Origin: JAICLV01 sp036380925
GTDB taxonomy: Bacteria > Actinomycetota > Actinomycetes > Acidothermales > Acidothermaceae
Assembly (NCBI GenBank): GCA_036380925.1
Contig: DASVDW010000222.1
Span: 1 to 8,919, forward strand
Reading direction: 5' to 3'
DNA length: 8,919 nucleotides
The translations under genes and the position numbers were made by a program. Below the pieces are notes generated by a model. It was not told where the DNA came from. It saw nothing but the letters and a program-made list of their open reading frames with translations, and ran no database searches. How positions within the stretch are numbered: position 1 is the stretch's first letter; the number at the start of each line of letters is the position of its first letter. Below are positions 1 to 5,408 of the stretch, in pieces.

Positions 1-1105
1 CCGCGGAGTCGCGCAAGGCGGACGATCCGCCGACCCCGATGCCCGGTGGGGCTACCGCACCCGCACCTTCGACAACAAGACCAAAAAGGTGTTCGGCTAT
101 CAGATGATCGCGCTCACCCGGGTTGGGAAAGTCGGCGAGCAATCCCAGCCGTTGCTGACCGAACGTATCGCGGTCGTGCCCGGCAACGCCCGCGGCATCA
201 GCGAGACACTCGACATCCTCGACAGTCTCCGGCGTCAACAGCGGCCCGCGGTCGAAATCATCTGCGATCGAGGCTTCTCCTACGCCGCGCACGAGGACTG
301 GGCCGACCAGCTACGCGCGCGGAAAATCGAACAGGTCCAAGACATCCACCCGGCCGACCACGGCGCACGCGTGCACCCCGACCACGGCTACCTGATGATC
401 GATGGGTGGCCACACTGCCCCTCCATCCCTGAGCACCTTCGGCGTATCGACCGACCCGCTAACCTCACTGTCAGCGAACTTGGCAAGAACCCAACCCGCA
501 AAGAAAAAGCCGAGCACGACGCCCGTGTCGCCGAACTCGAGAAATTCAACAGACTGATCGCGGAGCGCAGGCTGTACCGGTTCGAGAAAGTCGGCAAAAC
601 CAGCAGCGGCGCCGACCGTTTCCGCTGCCCGGCGCGGGCCGGCAAAATCAGATGCTCCGGCTACCTCCAATCGCAATACCTTCCCGACGGAACGCCCGAA
701 GGCATCCCGCAAAACCCACCGGCGAAAGCCTGCACGCAGGCCAGCATCACGATCAAACCCGGCGTCGAGCCGAAGCTGCGGCAACGCGAGTACTGGGGCA
801 GCCCAGAATGGATCCGCTCGTACTCCCGCCGCACCCGTGTAGAGGGCTCGTTCGGCCTTCTGAAATCACCAAAGACCGGCGGCGTCAAGCGAGGCTGGAC
901 ACACCAGGTCGGCATCGTGAAAACCACATGCGCGCTCACCATCGCGGTCGCCGCGACCAACCTGCGCCAGCTACTGATCTGGGCGGCCAACACCGGCGAC
1001 ACCCGCGACCCGCTCACCCGCATCGACGTGACCGACCACGGGTTCGTCGAACTCGACGCCAGCGGCAATATCGCCGGGGACACCTCGCCGCCAGCCGCGG
1101 CGTAA
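1..1105 (+). CDS. DDE-type transposase, partial (5' end outside window)
   Basis: The frame is open from base 2 to the TAA at 1103-1105, so the true start lies before the window; a GTG at 89 is only an internal codon. About 367 residues are visible. Early on there is a D-P-D-A-R-W-G-Y stretch (bases 32-55), common in IS1182/IS4-like transposases upstream of the core. A C-D-R-G-F motif follows (Asp codon 266-268), a good candidate for the second catalytic Asp. R-T-R-V-E-G-S-F-G carries a Glu (codon 842-844), the likely catalytic Glu, within the usual R..VE..FG..K context. The roughly 190 residues between them form a long insertion containing Cys at codons 626, 653 and 731, possibly metal-binding. 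The middle of the gene is richer in A (for example 481-600) than its neighbours, which fits foreign origin. The first catalytic Asp may lie outside the window. The family name (IS1182-like) is an inference; the transposase call itself is firm. Confidence 0.85.
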   Translation, partial: RGVAQGGRSADPDARWGYRTRTFDNKTKKVFGYQMIALTRVGKVGEQSQPLLTERIAVVPGNARGISETLDILDSLRRQQRPAVEIICDRGFSYAAHEDWADQLRARKIEQVQDIHPADHGARVHPDHGYLMIDGWPHCPSIPEHLRRIDRPANLTVSELGKNPTRKEKAEHDARVAELEKFNRLIAERRLYRFEKVGKTSSGADRFRCPARAGKIRCSGYLQSQYLPDGTPEGIPQNPPAKACTQASITIKPGVEPKLRQREYWGSPEWIRSYSRRTRVEGSFGLLKSPKTGGVKRGWTHQVGIVKTTCALTIAVAATNLRQLLIWAANTGDTRDPLTRIDVTDHGFVELDASGNIAGDTSPPAAA

Positions 1106-1273
1106 CCGTCCCGCACAACCCCACTACGCTCGCGTCACAGCCCTGATGGTGCTACGCCGCAGGGCTGAAAGTGTTGCCCAAAAGCCGCCAGCGAAACCGC
1201 TGAGGTCGCGTGCCGCCTGACTGATCGGCCGCCCCGCACCGCGCGACCAACGCAATACAGCGCTACCCAACGA
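1106..1273. other. Non-coding region after transposase, probable IS right end
   Basis: No convincing gene is present. It holds several perfect short inverted repeats: CAGCCCTG at 1138-1145 with CAGGGCTG at 1160-1167 (14-base loop), CAGCG/CGCTG at 1189-1193 and 1198-1202 (AAAC loop), and GGTCGCG/CGCGACC at 1204-1210 and 1242-1248. Together with the preceding transposase this suggests that the right end of an insertion sequence lies here. The terminal inverted repeat cannot be assigned because the left end is outside the window. Confidence 0.45.
1138..1167. repeat. 8-bp perfect inverted repeat downstream of transposase
   Basis: CAGCCCTG (1138-1145) and its exact reverse complement CAGGGCTG (1160-1167) flank a 14-base loop, 32 bases after the transposase stop codon. 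No T-run follows, so it is not a typical intrinsic terminator. It could be a subterminal structure of the insertion sequence or protect the 3' end of the transposase mRNA. Confidence 0.4.
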
Positions 1274-1307
1274 AAACCCCGCCCAGGCTCATGCCCGGGC
1301 GGGGTTT
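1274..1307 (-). terminator. Strong intrinsic terminator for tRNA-Ser, probably bidirectional
   Basis: A 15-bp stem pairs AAACCCCGCCCAGGC (1274-1288) with 1293-1307 around a TCAT loop, with one A/C mismatch (1285/1296). Read on the minus strand the stem ends in GGGGTTTT, 36 bases beyond the tRNA-Ser 3' end, as expected for its terminator. Read on the plus strand it ends in GGGGTTTCGT, so it may also stop transposase transcripts before they run antisense into the tRNA. Confidence 0.85.
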
Positions 1308-1337
1308 CGTCACTTGCGAGACCGGGGTTTCGTCACT
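1301..1337. repeat. 14-bp direct repeat beside tRNA-Ser
   Basis: GGGGTTTCGTCACT occurs at 1301-1314 and again at 1324-1337, separated by 9 bases. The first copy overlaps the right arm of the terminator; the second lies just outside the tRNA 3' end. It looks like a local duplication of the terminator arm. Confidence 0.7.
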
Positions 1338-1343
1338 ACCCCG

Positions 1344-1433
1344 TGGCGGTGGAGGTGGGATTTGAACCCACGGAGAGCTTGCACCCTCACACGCTTTCGA
1401 GGCGTGCGCCATCGGCCACTAGGCGACTCCACC
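1344..1433 (-). tRNA. tRNA-Ser (anticodon CGA)
   Basis: On the minus strand the gene folds into a class II (long variable arm) cloverleaf. The acceptor stem is GGTGGAG (from 1433) paired with CTCCACC. A GCC/GGC D-stem follows, then anticodon stem CACGC/GCGTG around the loop CTCGAAA, which gives anticodon CGA (reads UCG). The variable arm is long, and the T-arm is GTGGG-TTCAAAT-CCCAC. The discriminator base is G and a CCA end is encoded (complement of 1344-1346). Length is 90 bases. A TAAGCT sequence (1441-1446, minus) sits 7 bases before the mature 5' end and could be a -10 element, but no good -35 is visible. The terminator at 1274-1307 follows. Confidence 0.96.
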
Positions 1434-1445
1434 GCCGGTTAGCTT

Positions 1446-1473
1446 ACCGAACCCCGGCCCGGCTACGTTCGGT
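1446..1473. repeat. 7-bp inverted repeat over the VOC remnant stop codon
   Basis: ACCGAAC (1446-1452) pairs perfectly with GTTCGGT (1467-1473) around 14 bases that contain the TAG stop of the VOC remnant. No T-run follows on either strand, so terminator activity is doubtful. It separates the tadA cluster from tRNA-Ser. Confidence 0.35.
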
Positions 1474-1624
1474 CGACGGCCGCCTCGTCGGCACTCCGGC
1501 TCAGGACGCAAAACTCGCTGCCCTCGGGGTAGGCCAGCACCGCCCACCCCGTGTCGCCGTCCCGCAGGTCGTTGACGATTGTCGCGCCGAGCCCGAACAG
1601 CCGCGAGATGTTACCGACCTCTCT
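1463..1624 (-). pseudogene. C-terminal remnant of a VOC/glyoxalase-fold protein gene
   Basis: Reading the minus strand from about 1624 to a TAG at 1463-1465 gives about 53 residues. They include L-G-A-T-I-V-N-D-L-R-D-G-D-T-G-W and Y-P-E-G-S-E-F-C-V-L, which match the C-terminal strands of VOC superfamily proteins (typical pattern D-P-E-G-N-E-F-C-V-L). The Glu of P-E-G-S-E-F is at the position often used for metal binding. The segment is shifted one frame relative to the 3' end of tadA and overlaps it by a few codons. Between the upstream in-frame TGA and the homologous part there is no ATG, GTG or TTG. The N-terminal half of such proteins (about 120 residues in full) is missing. I read this as a gene decapitated by a deletion that fused it to the tadA end. 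Expression as a +1 frameshift tail of TadA is formally possible but unlikely. Confidence 0.7.
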
Positions 1625-2075
1625 GTCCCTCGAAGAACTCCCGCAGCAGCGCGCCGCACTCGACGTCCAAGACCCCGGCGATCACCTCGAGGCGGTGGTT
1701 GAGCCGCCGATCCCGCACGACGTCCCACAGCGACCCGACCGCGCCGGCCTTCGGGTCGACCGCGCCGTAGACCAACCGGGAGACGCGCGCGAGCACCAGC
1801 GCCCCGGCGCACATCGTGCACGGCTCAAGGGTGACCGCCATCGTGGCGCCCGGCAGCCGCCAGCTGCCGACCCTCGCCGCCGCGGCCCGCAGCGCGACGA
1901 TCTCGGCGTGCGCGGTGGGGTCGCCGGTCGCCTCACGCGCGTTGTGCCCCGCGCCGAGCAGCTTGCCGTCCGCGTCGACCACCACCGCGCCGACCGGGAC
2001 GTCGGCGCCCCCCGTGGCCAGCCGCGCCTCATCGAGCGCGGACCGCATCAACGCGTCGTACGGCGGCGAGCTCAG
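1611..2075 (-). CDS. tadA: tRNA-specific adenosine deaminase (wobble A34 to I34)
   Basis: TadA deaminates adenosine 34 of tRNA-Arg(ACG) to inosine so that one tRNA reads CGU, CGC and CGA. From the chosen start (154 residues) the cytidine-deaminase-fold zinc site is clear: H56-A-E58 (zinc ligand and proton-shuttle Glu) and P-C86-T-M-C89 (two Cys ligands). D-V-P-V-G-A near residue 25 and the C-terminal V-R-D-R-R-L-N-H region fit actinobacterial TadA. I chose the CTG at 2073-2075. It forms a CTGA overlap with the stop of the upstream gene. A GAGG lies 7 bases before it. It also restores the N-terminal helix (Y-D-A-L-M-R-S-A-L) that family members have. Alternatives are TTG at 2051 or ATG at 2048, which lack a Shine-Dalgarno sequence and give 145-146 residues. 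It is the last intact gene of a three-gene minus-strand cluster. Function is firm; the start is less so. Confidence 0.95.
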   Translation of the reverse strand: MSSPPYDALMRSALDEARLATGGADVPVGAVVVDADGKLLGAGHNAREATGDPTAHAEIVALRAAAARVGSWRLPGATMAVTLEPCTMCAGALVLARVSRLVYGAVDPKAGAVGSLWDVVRDRRLNHRLEVIAGVLDVECGALLREFFEGQRGR

Positions 2076-2602
2076 CGGTAGACCTCGATCTCGTCGGCGC
2101 AGCCGAGCCGCTCGCAGACGGCGGTGATGACGTCGGCCGGCAGCGCGCCTTCCTCGGCGCACATGTCGAGCAGGTCTTGCGCGGAAATGCCGTAGTCGGA
2201 CAGCACATCAAACGCGCCAGCAGGTTCCGGCGTCGGTCGCACGCTCGGCGACTCGTCGTCCTCGGCCCGCACGTCCTCGTCCTCGGCGATCGCCTCGCTG
2301 ACGTCGGCGGCCTGCTCTGAGGCGAGATCGCCGAACAACGTCATGGCCAGGTCGGACAGCGCCACCACGCGCGCGTCGGAGATGAAGACTCGTGGCTCGT
2401 CGACGCCATCGACCCGCACGATCGCGAACCACTCGTCGTCCTCTTCGATGAACATCACCACCGCGCCGTCGCCGACGGCGGCGTCGCGCATGGCGTCGGC
2501 GACCTCTTCAATGTCGTCGAGGTCGCCGAGGTCGATCTCGTCGGCGTCGACACCCTTCCAACGACCTTCCGTCCGCACGATCAACGTTGCTAAGTGCGAC
2601 AC
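2072..2602 (-). CDS. TadA-associated acidic protein (tRNA adenosine deaminase-associated family)
   Basis: This 176-residue protein belongs to the actinobacterial family named for its position beside tadA. No biochemical role is established that I know of. Visible features are an N-terminal strand ending in R-T-E-G-R-W (10-15), an acidic D-L-G-D-L-D-D segment (24-30), and a helix (31-43). A central E-E-D-D-E-W-F-A-I-V-R-V-D-G core (53-66) is followed by P-R-V-F-I-S-D-A (70-77). A disordered, very acidic linker covers about 100-125. The C-terminal domain begins P-A-G-A-F-D-V-L-S-D-Y-G-I-S (127-140) and ends E-I-E-V-Y-R, the usual family ending. The start is GTG at 2602, with GGGAG five bases upstream. 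The TGA overlaps the proposed CTG of tadA, suggesting translational coupling. The gene before it is a paralogue, 35 bases away. Confidence 0.88.
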   Translation of the reverse strand: MSHLATLIVRTEGRWKGVDADEIDLGDLDDIEEVADAMRDAAVGDGAVVMFIEEDDEWFAIVRVDGVDEPRVFISDARVVALSDLAMTLFGDLASEQAADVSEAIAEDEDVRAEDDESPSVRPTPEPAGAFDVLSDYGISAQDLLDMCAEEGALPADVITAVCERLGCADEIEVYR

Positions 2603-2637
2603 TTACGCTCCCGCTGAGGACTGAACGAATCGGCAAT

Positions 2638-3153
2638 TTAGTGGACGCCCGCGTCGACCAAACGCTCCAGCTCATCGCCAAATCCAAGGCGACGCGCGAT
2701 CGAGAAGAGCATCTCGTCGGCGTAGGCGTCGATATCCGACAGCAGCAGGCTCAACTCCATCTCCGGCAGGCCCAGGTCGGCGAACAACGACAGATCTCCC
2801 GCGGGCACGATGTCGTCGAAGTCCTCGTCGCTCGGCTCCGGCAATCCGAGCCGCTCGAGCACCTCGCGGGCGAGCGGCCACTCGTCGGCCGCGGTGACGT
2901 CCGACAGCAGCAGCCGCACACCCTCGCCCGTCACCCGCGCGGCCACGAAGAAGTCGTCGGCGACGTCGACAAACCCGAGCGCGCCGCCCTCGCCGGGTTG
3001 TTGTCGGACGGCGGCGAGAAAGGCCTCAAGACTGGACGACGCCCGCTCGGGCAGCAGCCCGATCTCCCAGCGGCCCTCCTCGCGATAGCAAACGACCGCG
3101 AAATCGCGACCGGTGTCGTCGCCACCGCGCGACACCGGACGGTCGTCCGCCAT
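2638..3153 (-). CDS. Second TadA-associated family protein (tandem paralogue)
   Basis: The 171-residue product shares the layout of its downstream neighbour. It has an N-terminal strand with R-E-E-G-R-W-E (24-30), then V-A-D-D-F-F-V-A-A-R-V-T-G (64-76), which parallels E-D-D-E-W-F-A-I-V-R-V-D-G of the neighbour. L-L-L-S-D-V (81-86) parallels V-F-I-S-D-A. After an acidic linker there is a C-terminal V-P-A-G-D-L-S-L-F-A-D-L-G-L-P (116-130) and a helix ending G-D-E-L-E-R-L. The P-A-G...L.DLG signature is typical of the family's C-terminal domain. The start is ATG at 3153, preceded by a strong GAGGAGG four bases upstream; an in-frame start at 3207 would add 18 residues without such support. It is the first gene of the minus-strand cluster ending in tadA, so probably co-transcribed with it. 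Function unknown; it may form a hetero-oligomer with the neighbour. Overall identity appears low, so the duplication is old. Confidence 0.82.
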   Translation of the reverse strand: MADDRPVSRGGDDTGRDFAVVCYREEGRWEIGLLPERASSSLEAFLAAVRQQPGEGGALGFVDVADDFFVAARVTGEGVRLLLSDVTAADEWPLAREVLERLGLPEPSDEDFDDIVPAGDLSLFADLGLPEMELSLLLSDIDAYADEMLFSIARRLGFGDELERLVDAGVH

Positions 3154-3185
3154 GACGCCTCCTCGCGGCTCGTGGTGTCCATCAC

Positions 3186-3206
3186 TGCGCGTTACCCCTG
3201 CGCGCA
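3186..3206. promoter_or_regulatory. 6-bp inverted repeat in the divergent region between TadA cluster and upp
   Basis: TGCGCG (3186-3191) and CGCGCA (3201-3206) flank 9 bases in the 118-base gap between the divergent starts at 3153 and 3272. The spacing would suit a dimeric regulator, but GC-rich DNA produces such repeats by chance, so this is a weak candidate operator. No convincing promoter for the minus-strand cluster is visible in this gap. Confidence 0.2.
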
Positions 3207-3259
3207 TCGTGACACGCCCCGGCGGCGCCGCGGAATGGGTGGGGGCGAAATCAGCCCGC

Positions 3260-3265
3260 TACCGT
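3260..3265 (+). promoter_or_regulatory. -10 element for leaderless upp transcript
   Basis: TACCGT matches the actinobacterial TANNNT -10 pattern. Exactly six bases separate it from the upp ATG, so transcription would start at or next to the A of the start codon. No Shine-Dalgarno sequence precedes the ATG, which fits a leaderless mRNA. No TTGACA-like -35 is seen about 17 bases upstream (GGGTGG region). Confidence 0.55.
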
Positions 3266-3271
3266 GACCTC

Positions 3272-3919
3272 ATGCGCACCCACGTCGCCGACCATCCGTT
3301 GATCGCGCACAAGCTGACCGTGCTGCGCGACGAGCGCACCGACTCCCCGACCTTTCGCCGGCTCGCCGACGAGCTGGTCACCCTGCTCGCATACGAGGCC
3401 ACCCGCGACGTCCGGGTGGTCGACGTCGAGATCGACACGCCGGTGGCGCGCGCGCACGGCGTGCGGCTGGCTTGGCCGCGACCCCTCGTCGTCCCGGTCT
3501 TGCGCGCAGGGCTCGGCATGCTCGACGGCATGTGCCGCCTGCTGCCCACGGCGGAGGTCGGCTTCCTCGGCCTGGTGCGCAACGAGCAGACCCTGGTGCC
3601 GACGACGTACGCCTCGCGGTTGCCCGACTCGCTCACCGGCCGGCAGGTCTACGTCCTCGACCCGATGCTGGCCACCGGCGGCACCCTCGCGGCGGTGATC
3701 TCGCTGCTCATCGAGCGCGGCGCGGACGCCGTCACGGCGATCTGTCTGCTCGCCGCCCCCGAAGGCGTGGCCAAACTCGAAAAGGAGCTCGCCGACTCGC
3801 CGGTGCCGGTGTCGGTGGTGACCGCGGGCGTGGACGAGCGGCTCAACGAGCACGGCTACATCGTGCCGGGCCTCGGCGACGCCGGCGACCGGCTGTACGG
3901 CACGGTCGGCTCCGCCTGA
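3272..3919 (+). CDS. upp: Uracil phosphoribosyltransferase
   Basis: The enzyme makes UMP from uracil and PRPP in pyrimidine salvage, in the cytosol. The 215-residue product is close to the usual 207-210. It starts with the typical H-P-L-I-A-H-K-L-T-V-L-R-D (8-20) and contains P-V-L-R-A-G-L-G-M (75-83). The PRPP-binding loop V-L-D-P-M-L-A-T-G-G-T is at 128-138, and the C-terminal uracil-site region G-Y-I-V-P-G-L-G-D-A-G-D-R at 195-207. The frame is open upstream, but homology begins at the ATG at 3272, where the leaderless -10 geometry also points. It is divergent from the TadA cluster and convergent with the beta-helix gene, whose stop codon is 9 bases away with no terminator between them. 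upp beside the tadA cluster is a recurrent actinobacterial arrangement. Confidence 0.97.
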   Translation: MRTHVADHPLIAHKLTVLRDERTDSPTFRRLADELVTLLAYEATRDVRVVDVEIDTPVARAHGVRLAWPRPLVVPVLRAGLGMLDGMCRLLPTAEVGFLGLVRNEQTLVPTTYASRLPDSLTGRQVYVLDPMLATGGTLAAVISLLIERGADAVTAICLLAAPEGVAKLEKELADSPVPVSVVTAGVDERLNEHGYIVPGLGDAGDRLYGTVGSA

Positions 3920-3928
3920 CCAGGGTTT

Positions 3929-5155
3929 TCAGTTGTGCCGCTGGACGACGATCGGCTGGCCGGTGTCGTCGAACACGTTGCCGCTTAGACTGATGGTCGT
4001 CTGCAGATCGACCAAGATCGCGCAGCCGTCGAAACCCGTGTTGCGGCCGAACCGATTGTTCGTGACGGTGATGCCGCCCATGGCGAGCAGCTCGCCGTTC
4101 GGACCGTGACCGCTGAAGTTGTACGTGCAGCCGCCGCCGTCCGCCCAGTTGCCCGAGATGTACAGCCCGCTGGTGCTGCCGGTGTCTTGCGTCACCTGAA
4201 TCGCGGCGTTGTTGGACGACGCGGCCTGCAGATAGTTGCCGGTGATCCGGATGTTGGCGCCCGACATGATCTGGATGGCGTCGTTGTGCGTCGGGCCGCC
4301 GCCCTGCGCCGGATCCGACGAGAAGTAGGTCAGTCCGTGGATCCACGAATTCTGCACGACCGAGTTCGACGACAGCTTCATCCCGTCGACGCCGCCGTGG
4401 ATGTTGAGCCGGTTCAGCGTCGCGCCGCGCACGCTCATCGCGTCAGTGCTCGGCGACGGATGCGCGACGGCGACCTCGTCGTCCTGGAGCAAGATGCCGC
4501 TGCCCGACGAGATCACGACGCTGTCGCTGCCGGCCCGGCCCTCAATGAGGCTTCGGGTCACCTTGACGTTGCTCGCCTTGATGATCAGCGCGCCCTTGAT
4601 GTGCTTGGCGTCGATGACCGTTCCGGGCGTCGTCACCACGACGTCGCCATTGACGACCGTGAGCGGCGTGCCGGCGGGCACCCCGGTGTTGGTCGGACCA
4701 GGGCGGCCGCCTGGCCGGTTCAGCGGGGGCGGCTTCGGCGCGGGCGGCTGCGGCGCGGGGGCGATCGCGCGGCGGGTCAGCGCAGGCGCCGGCTGCGCCG
4801 CGATCGCGGGCGCTTGATTGGCCTTCTGCGTTGTCGCCAACGGGGTGCGCGGCGGAACCGACCCACCCCGCGCGGCGGCGCCGTCAGCCCCGGGCGACGC
4901 GGTCGCGGCGGCCGACGGTGACGTGCTGGCGGTCGGCGTCGTGCTGGCGGCCGTGGCGCTTGCCGGCCCGCTCTCGGCGGTCGGCTCCGACGAGGCGGAC
5001 GACGCGCGGGCGGCGCTGCCGGCGTCCGCCGTCGGTGCGGCGTGATCGGACGACGAGACGCCGATCACCACGGCGGCCGTGACGCCGACGATCGCGGTGA
5101 CAGCGGTCGCGGTGACGGCGGTCGCGGACAACCCGGCTGGCTTGCTAAAACGCAA
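3929..5155 (-). CDS. Secreted right-handed parallel beta-helix protein
   Basis: From the chosen start (408 residues) the order is: a signal peptide or signal anchor with R2 and K5 followed by a hydrophobic Ala/Val/Thr core (about 9-33); a long low-complexity Ala/Ser/Thr/Pro linker (about 34-159), probably extended and possibly glycosylated; then a beta-helix domain (about 164-405). That domain has repeated strand-turn units such as I-I-K-A-S-N-V-K-V-T, A-N-I-R-I-T-G-N-Y and G-I-T-V-T-N-N-R-F. A T-H-N-D-A-I-Q-I motif (289-296) recurs in actinobacterial pectate-lyase-like beta-helix proteins. Cys343 and Cys378 may form a disulfide. I chose TTG at 5155 because an AGGAG lies eight bases upstream and it gives a classic signal peptide; ATG at 5215 (weak AAGG) would add 20 polar residues in front. 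Substrate unknown: polysaccharide lyase, hydrolase or simple binding are all possible. Confidence 0.82.
   Translation of the reverse strand: MRFSKPAGLSATAVTATAVTAIVGVTAAVVIGVSSSDHAAPTADAGSAARASSASSEPTAESGPASATAASTTPTASTSPSAAATASPGADGAAARGGSVPPRTPLATTQKANQAPAIAAQPAPALTRRAIAPAPQPPAPKPPPLNRPGGRPGPTNTGVPAGTPLTVVNGDVVVTTPGTVIDAKHIKGALIIKASNVKVTRSLIEGRAGSDSVVISSGSGILLQDDEVAVAHPSPSTDAMSVRGATLNRLNIHGGVDGMKLSSNSVVQNSWIHGLTYFSSDPAQGGGPTHNDAIQIMSGANIRITGNYLQAASSNNAAIQVTQDTGSTSGLYISGNWADGGGCTYNFSGHGPNGELLAMGGITVTNNRFGRNTGFDGCAILVDLQTTISLSGNVFDDTGQPIVVQRHN
5096..5125 (-). repeat. 15-bp tandem repeat in the signal-peptide core
   Basis: On the plus strand GGTGACAGCGGTCGC (5096-5110) is followed directly by GGTGACGGCGGTCGC (5111-5125), differing at one base. 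In the beta-helix protein it encodes the five-residue unit A-T-A-V-T twice, lengthening the hydrophobic core of the signal sequence. Confidence 0.8.
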
Positions 5156-5408
5156 CGGTGGAGCTCCTGCACCTCGACGATCAGTCGCACACCGAATGTC
5201 GGACGATTCGGCCATTTGCCTTAGCGCTGTCAGGCCATTCGGCCCAATCGGCCGGCCAGCTGGCGCCTCTCGGAGCCTAACCGCCGGTCAGCAAGATCGC
5301 CTGCGAGCTGGCGGCCCTGGACAGCTGAACTGGCCCGAGGACAGGTCTGTGGAGGTGTCCTGGGGCAGGTACACGTCCAAAACGTGATCAACTCGAGGCT
5401 GCGCCGCC
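5156..5408. other. Intergenic region between pntB and the beta-helix gene
   Basis: About 250 bases without a supported gene. Small inverted repeats are present: CACGT/ACGTG at 5372-5376 and 5382-5386, and AGGACA/TGTCCT either side of 5350. Neither is followed by a T-run, so no clear terminator for pntB is seen. It must contain the beta-helix gene's promoter unless that gene is read through from pntB. A TAGGCT resembling a -10 lies on the minus strand near 5280, but without a convincing -35. Confidence 0.5.

Noticed and set aside
311..784. Minus-strand open frames opposite the transposase (also 388-645 and 661-1116)
   Set aside because: They are antisense shadows of the transposase with no family features and no ribosome binding sites.
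1301..1337. The 14-bp direct repeat as the target-site duplication or attachment site of a mobile element
   Set aside because: Both copies lie on the same side of the transposase, 9 bases apart, so they cannot flank it.
1343..1702. Plus-strand open frame across tRNA-Ser and the VOC remnant
   Set aside because: It runs through the tRNA complement, and its Arg/Pro-rich product looks like an antisense translation.
1501..1821. Minus-strand frame overlapping the tadA 3' end
   Set aside because: Its product is Arg-rich out-of-frame sequence; the VOC homology is in a different frame.
1611..3153. A deaminase-based toxin or defence cassette made of TadA and two acidic, immunity-like proteins
   Set aside because: The deaminase has the full housekeeping TadA pattern, and an acidic TadA-associated gene beside it is a common core arrangement in Actinobacteria.
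3272..3919. upp preceded by a pyrimidine-sensing attenuator (PyrR type)
   Set aside because: There is no leader long enough; the -10 element directly abuts the start codon.
4106..4921. 271-codon plus-strand frame opposite the beta-helix gene
   Set aside because: The product is Arg/Ala/Val-rich with no domain; the minus strand has a signal peptide, linker and beta-helix repeats.
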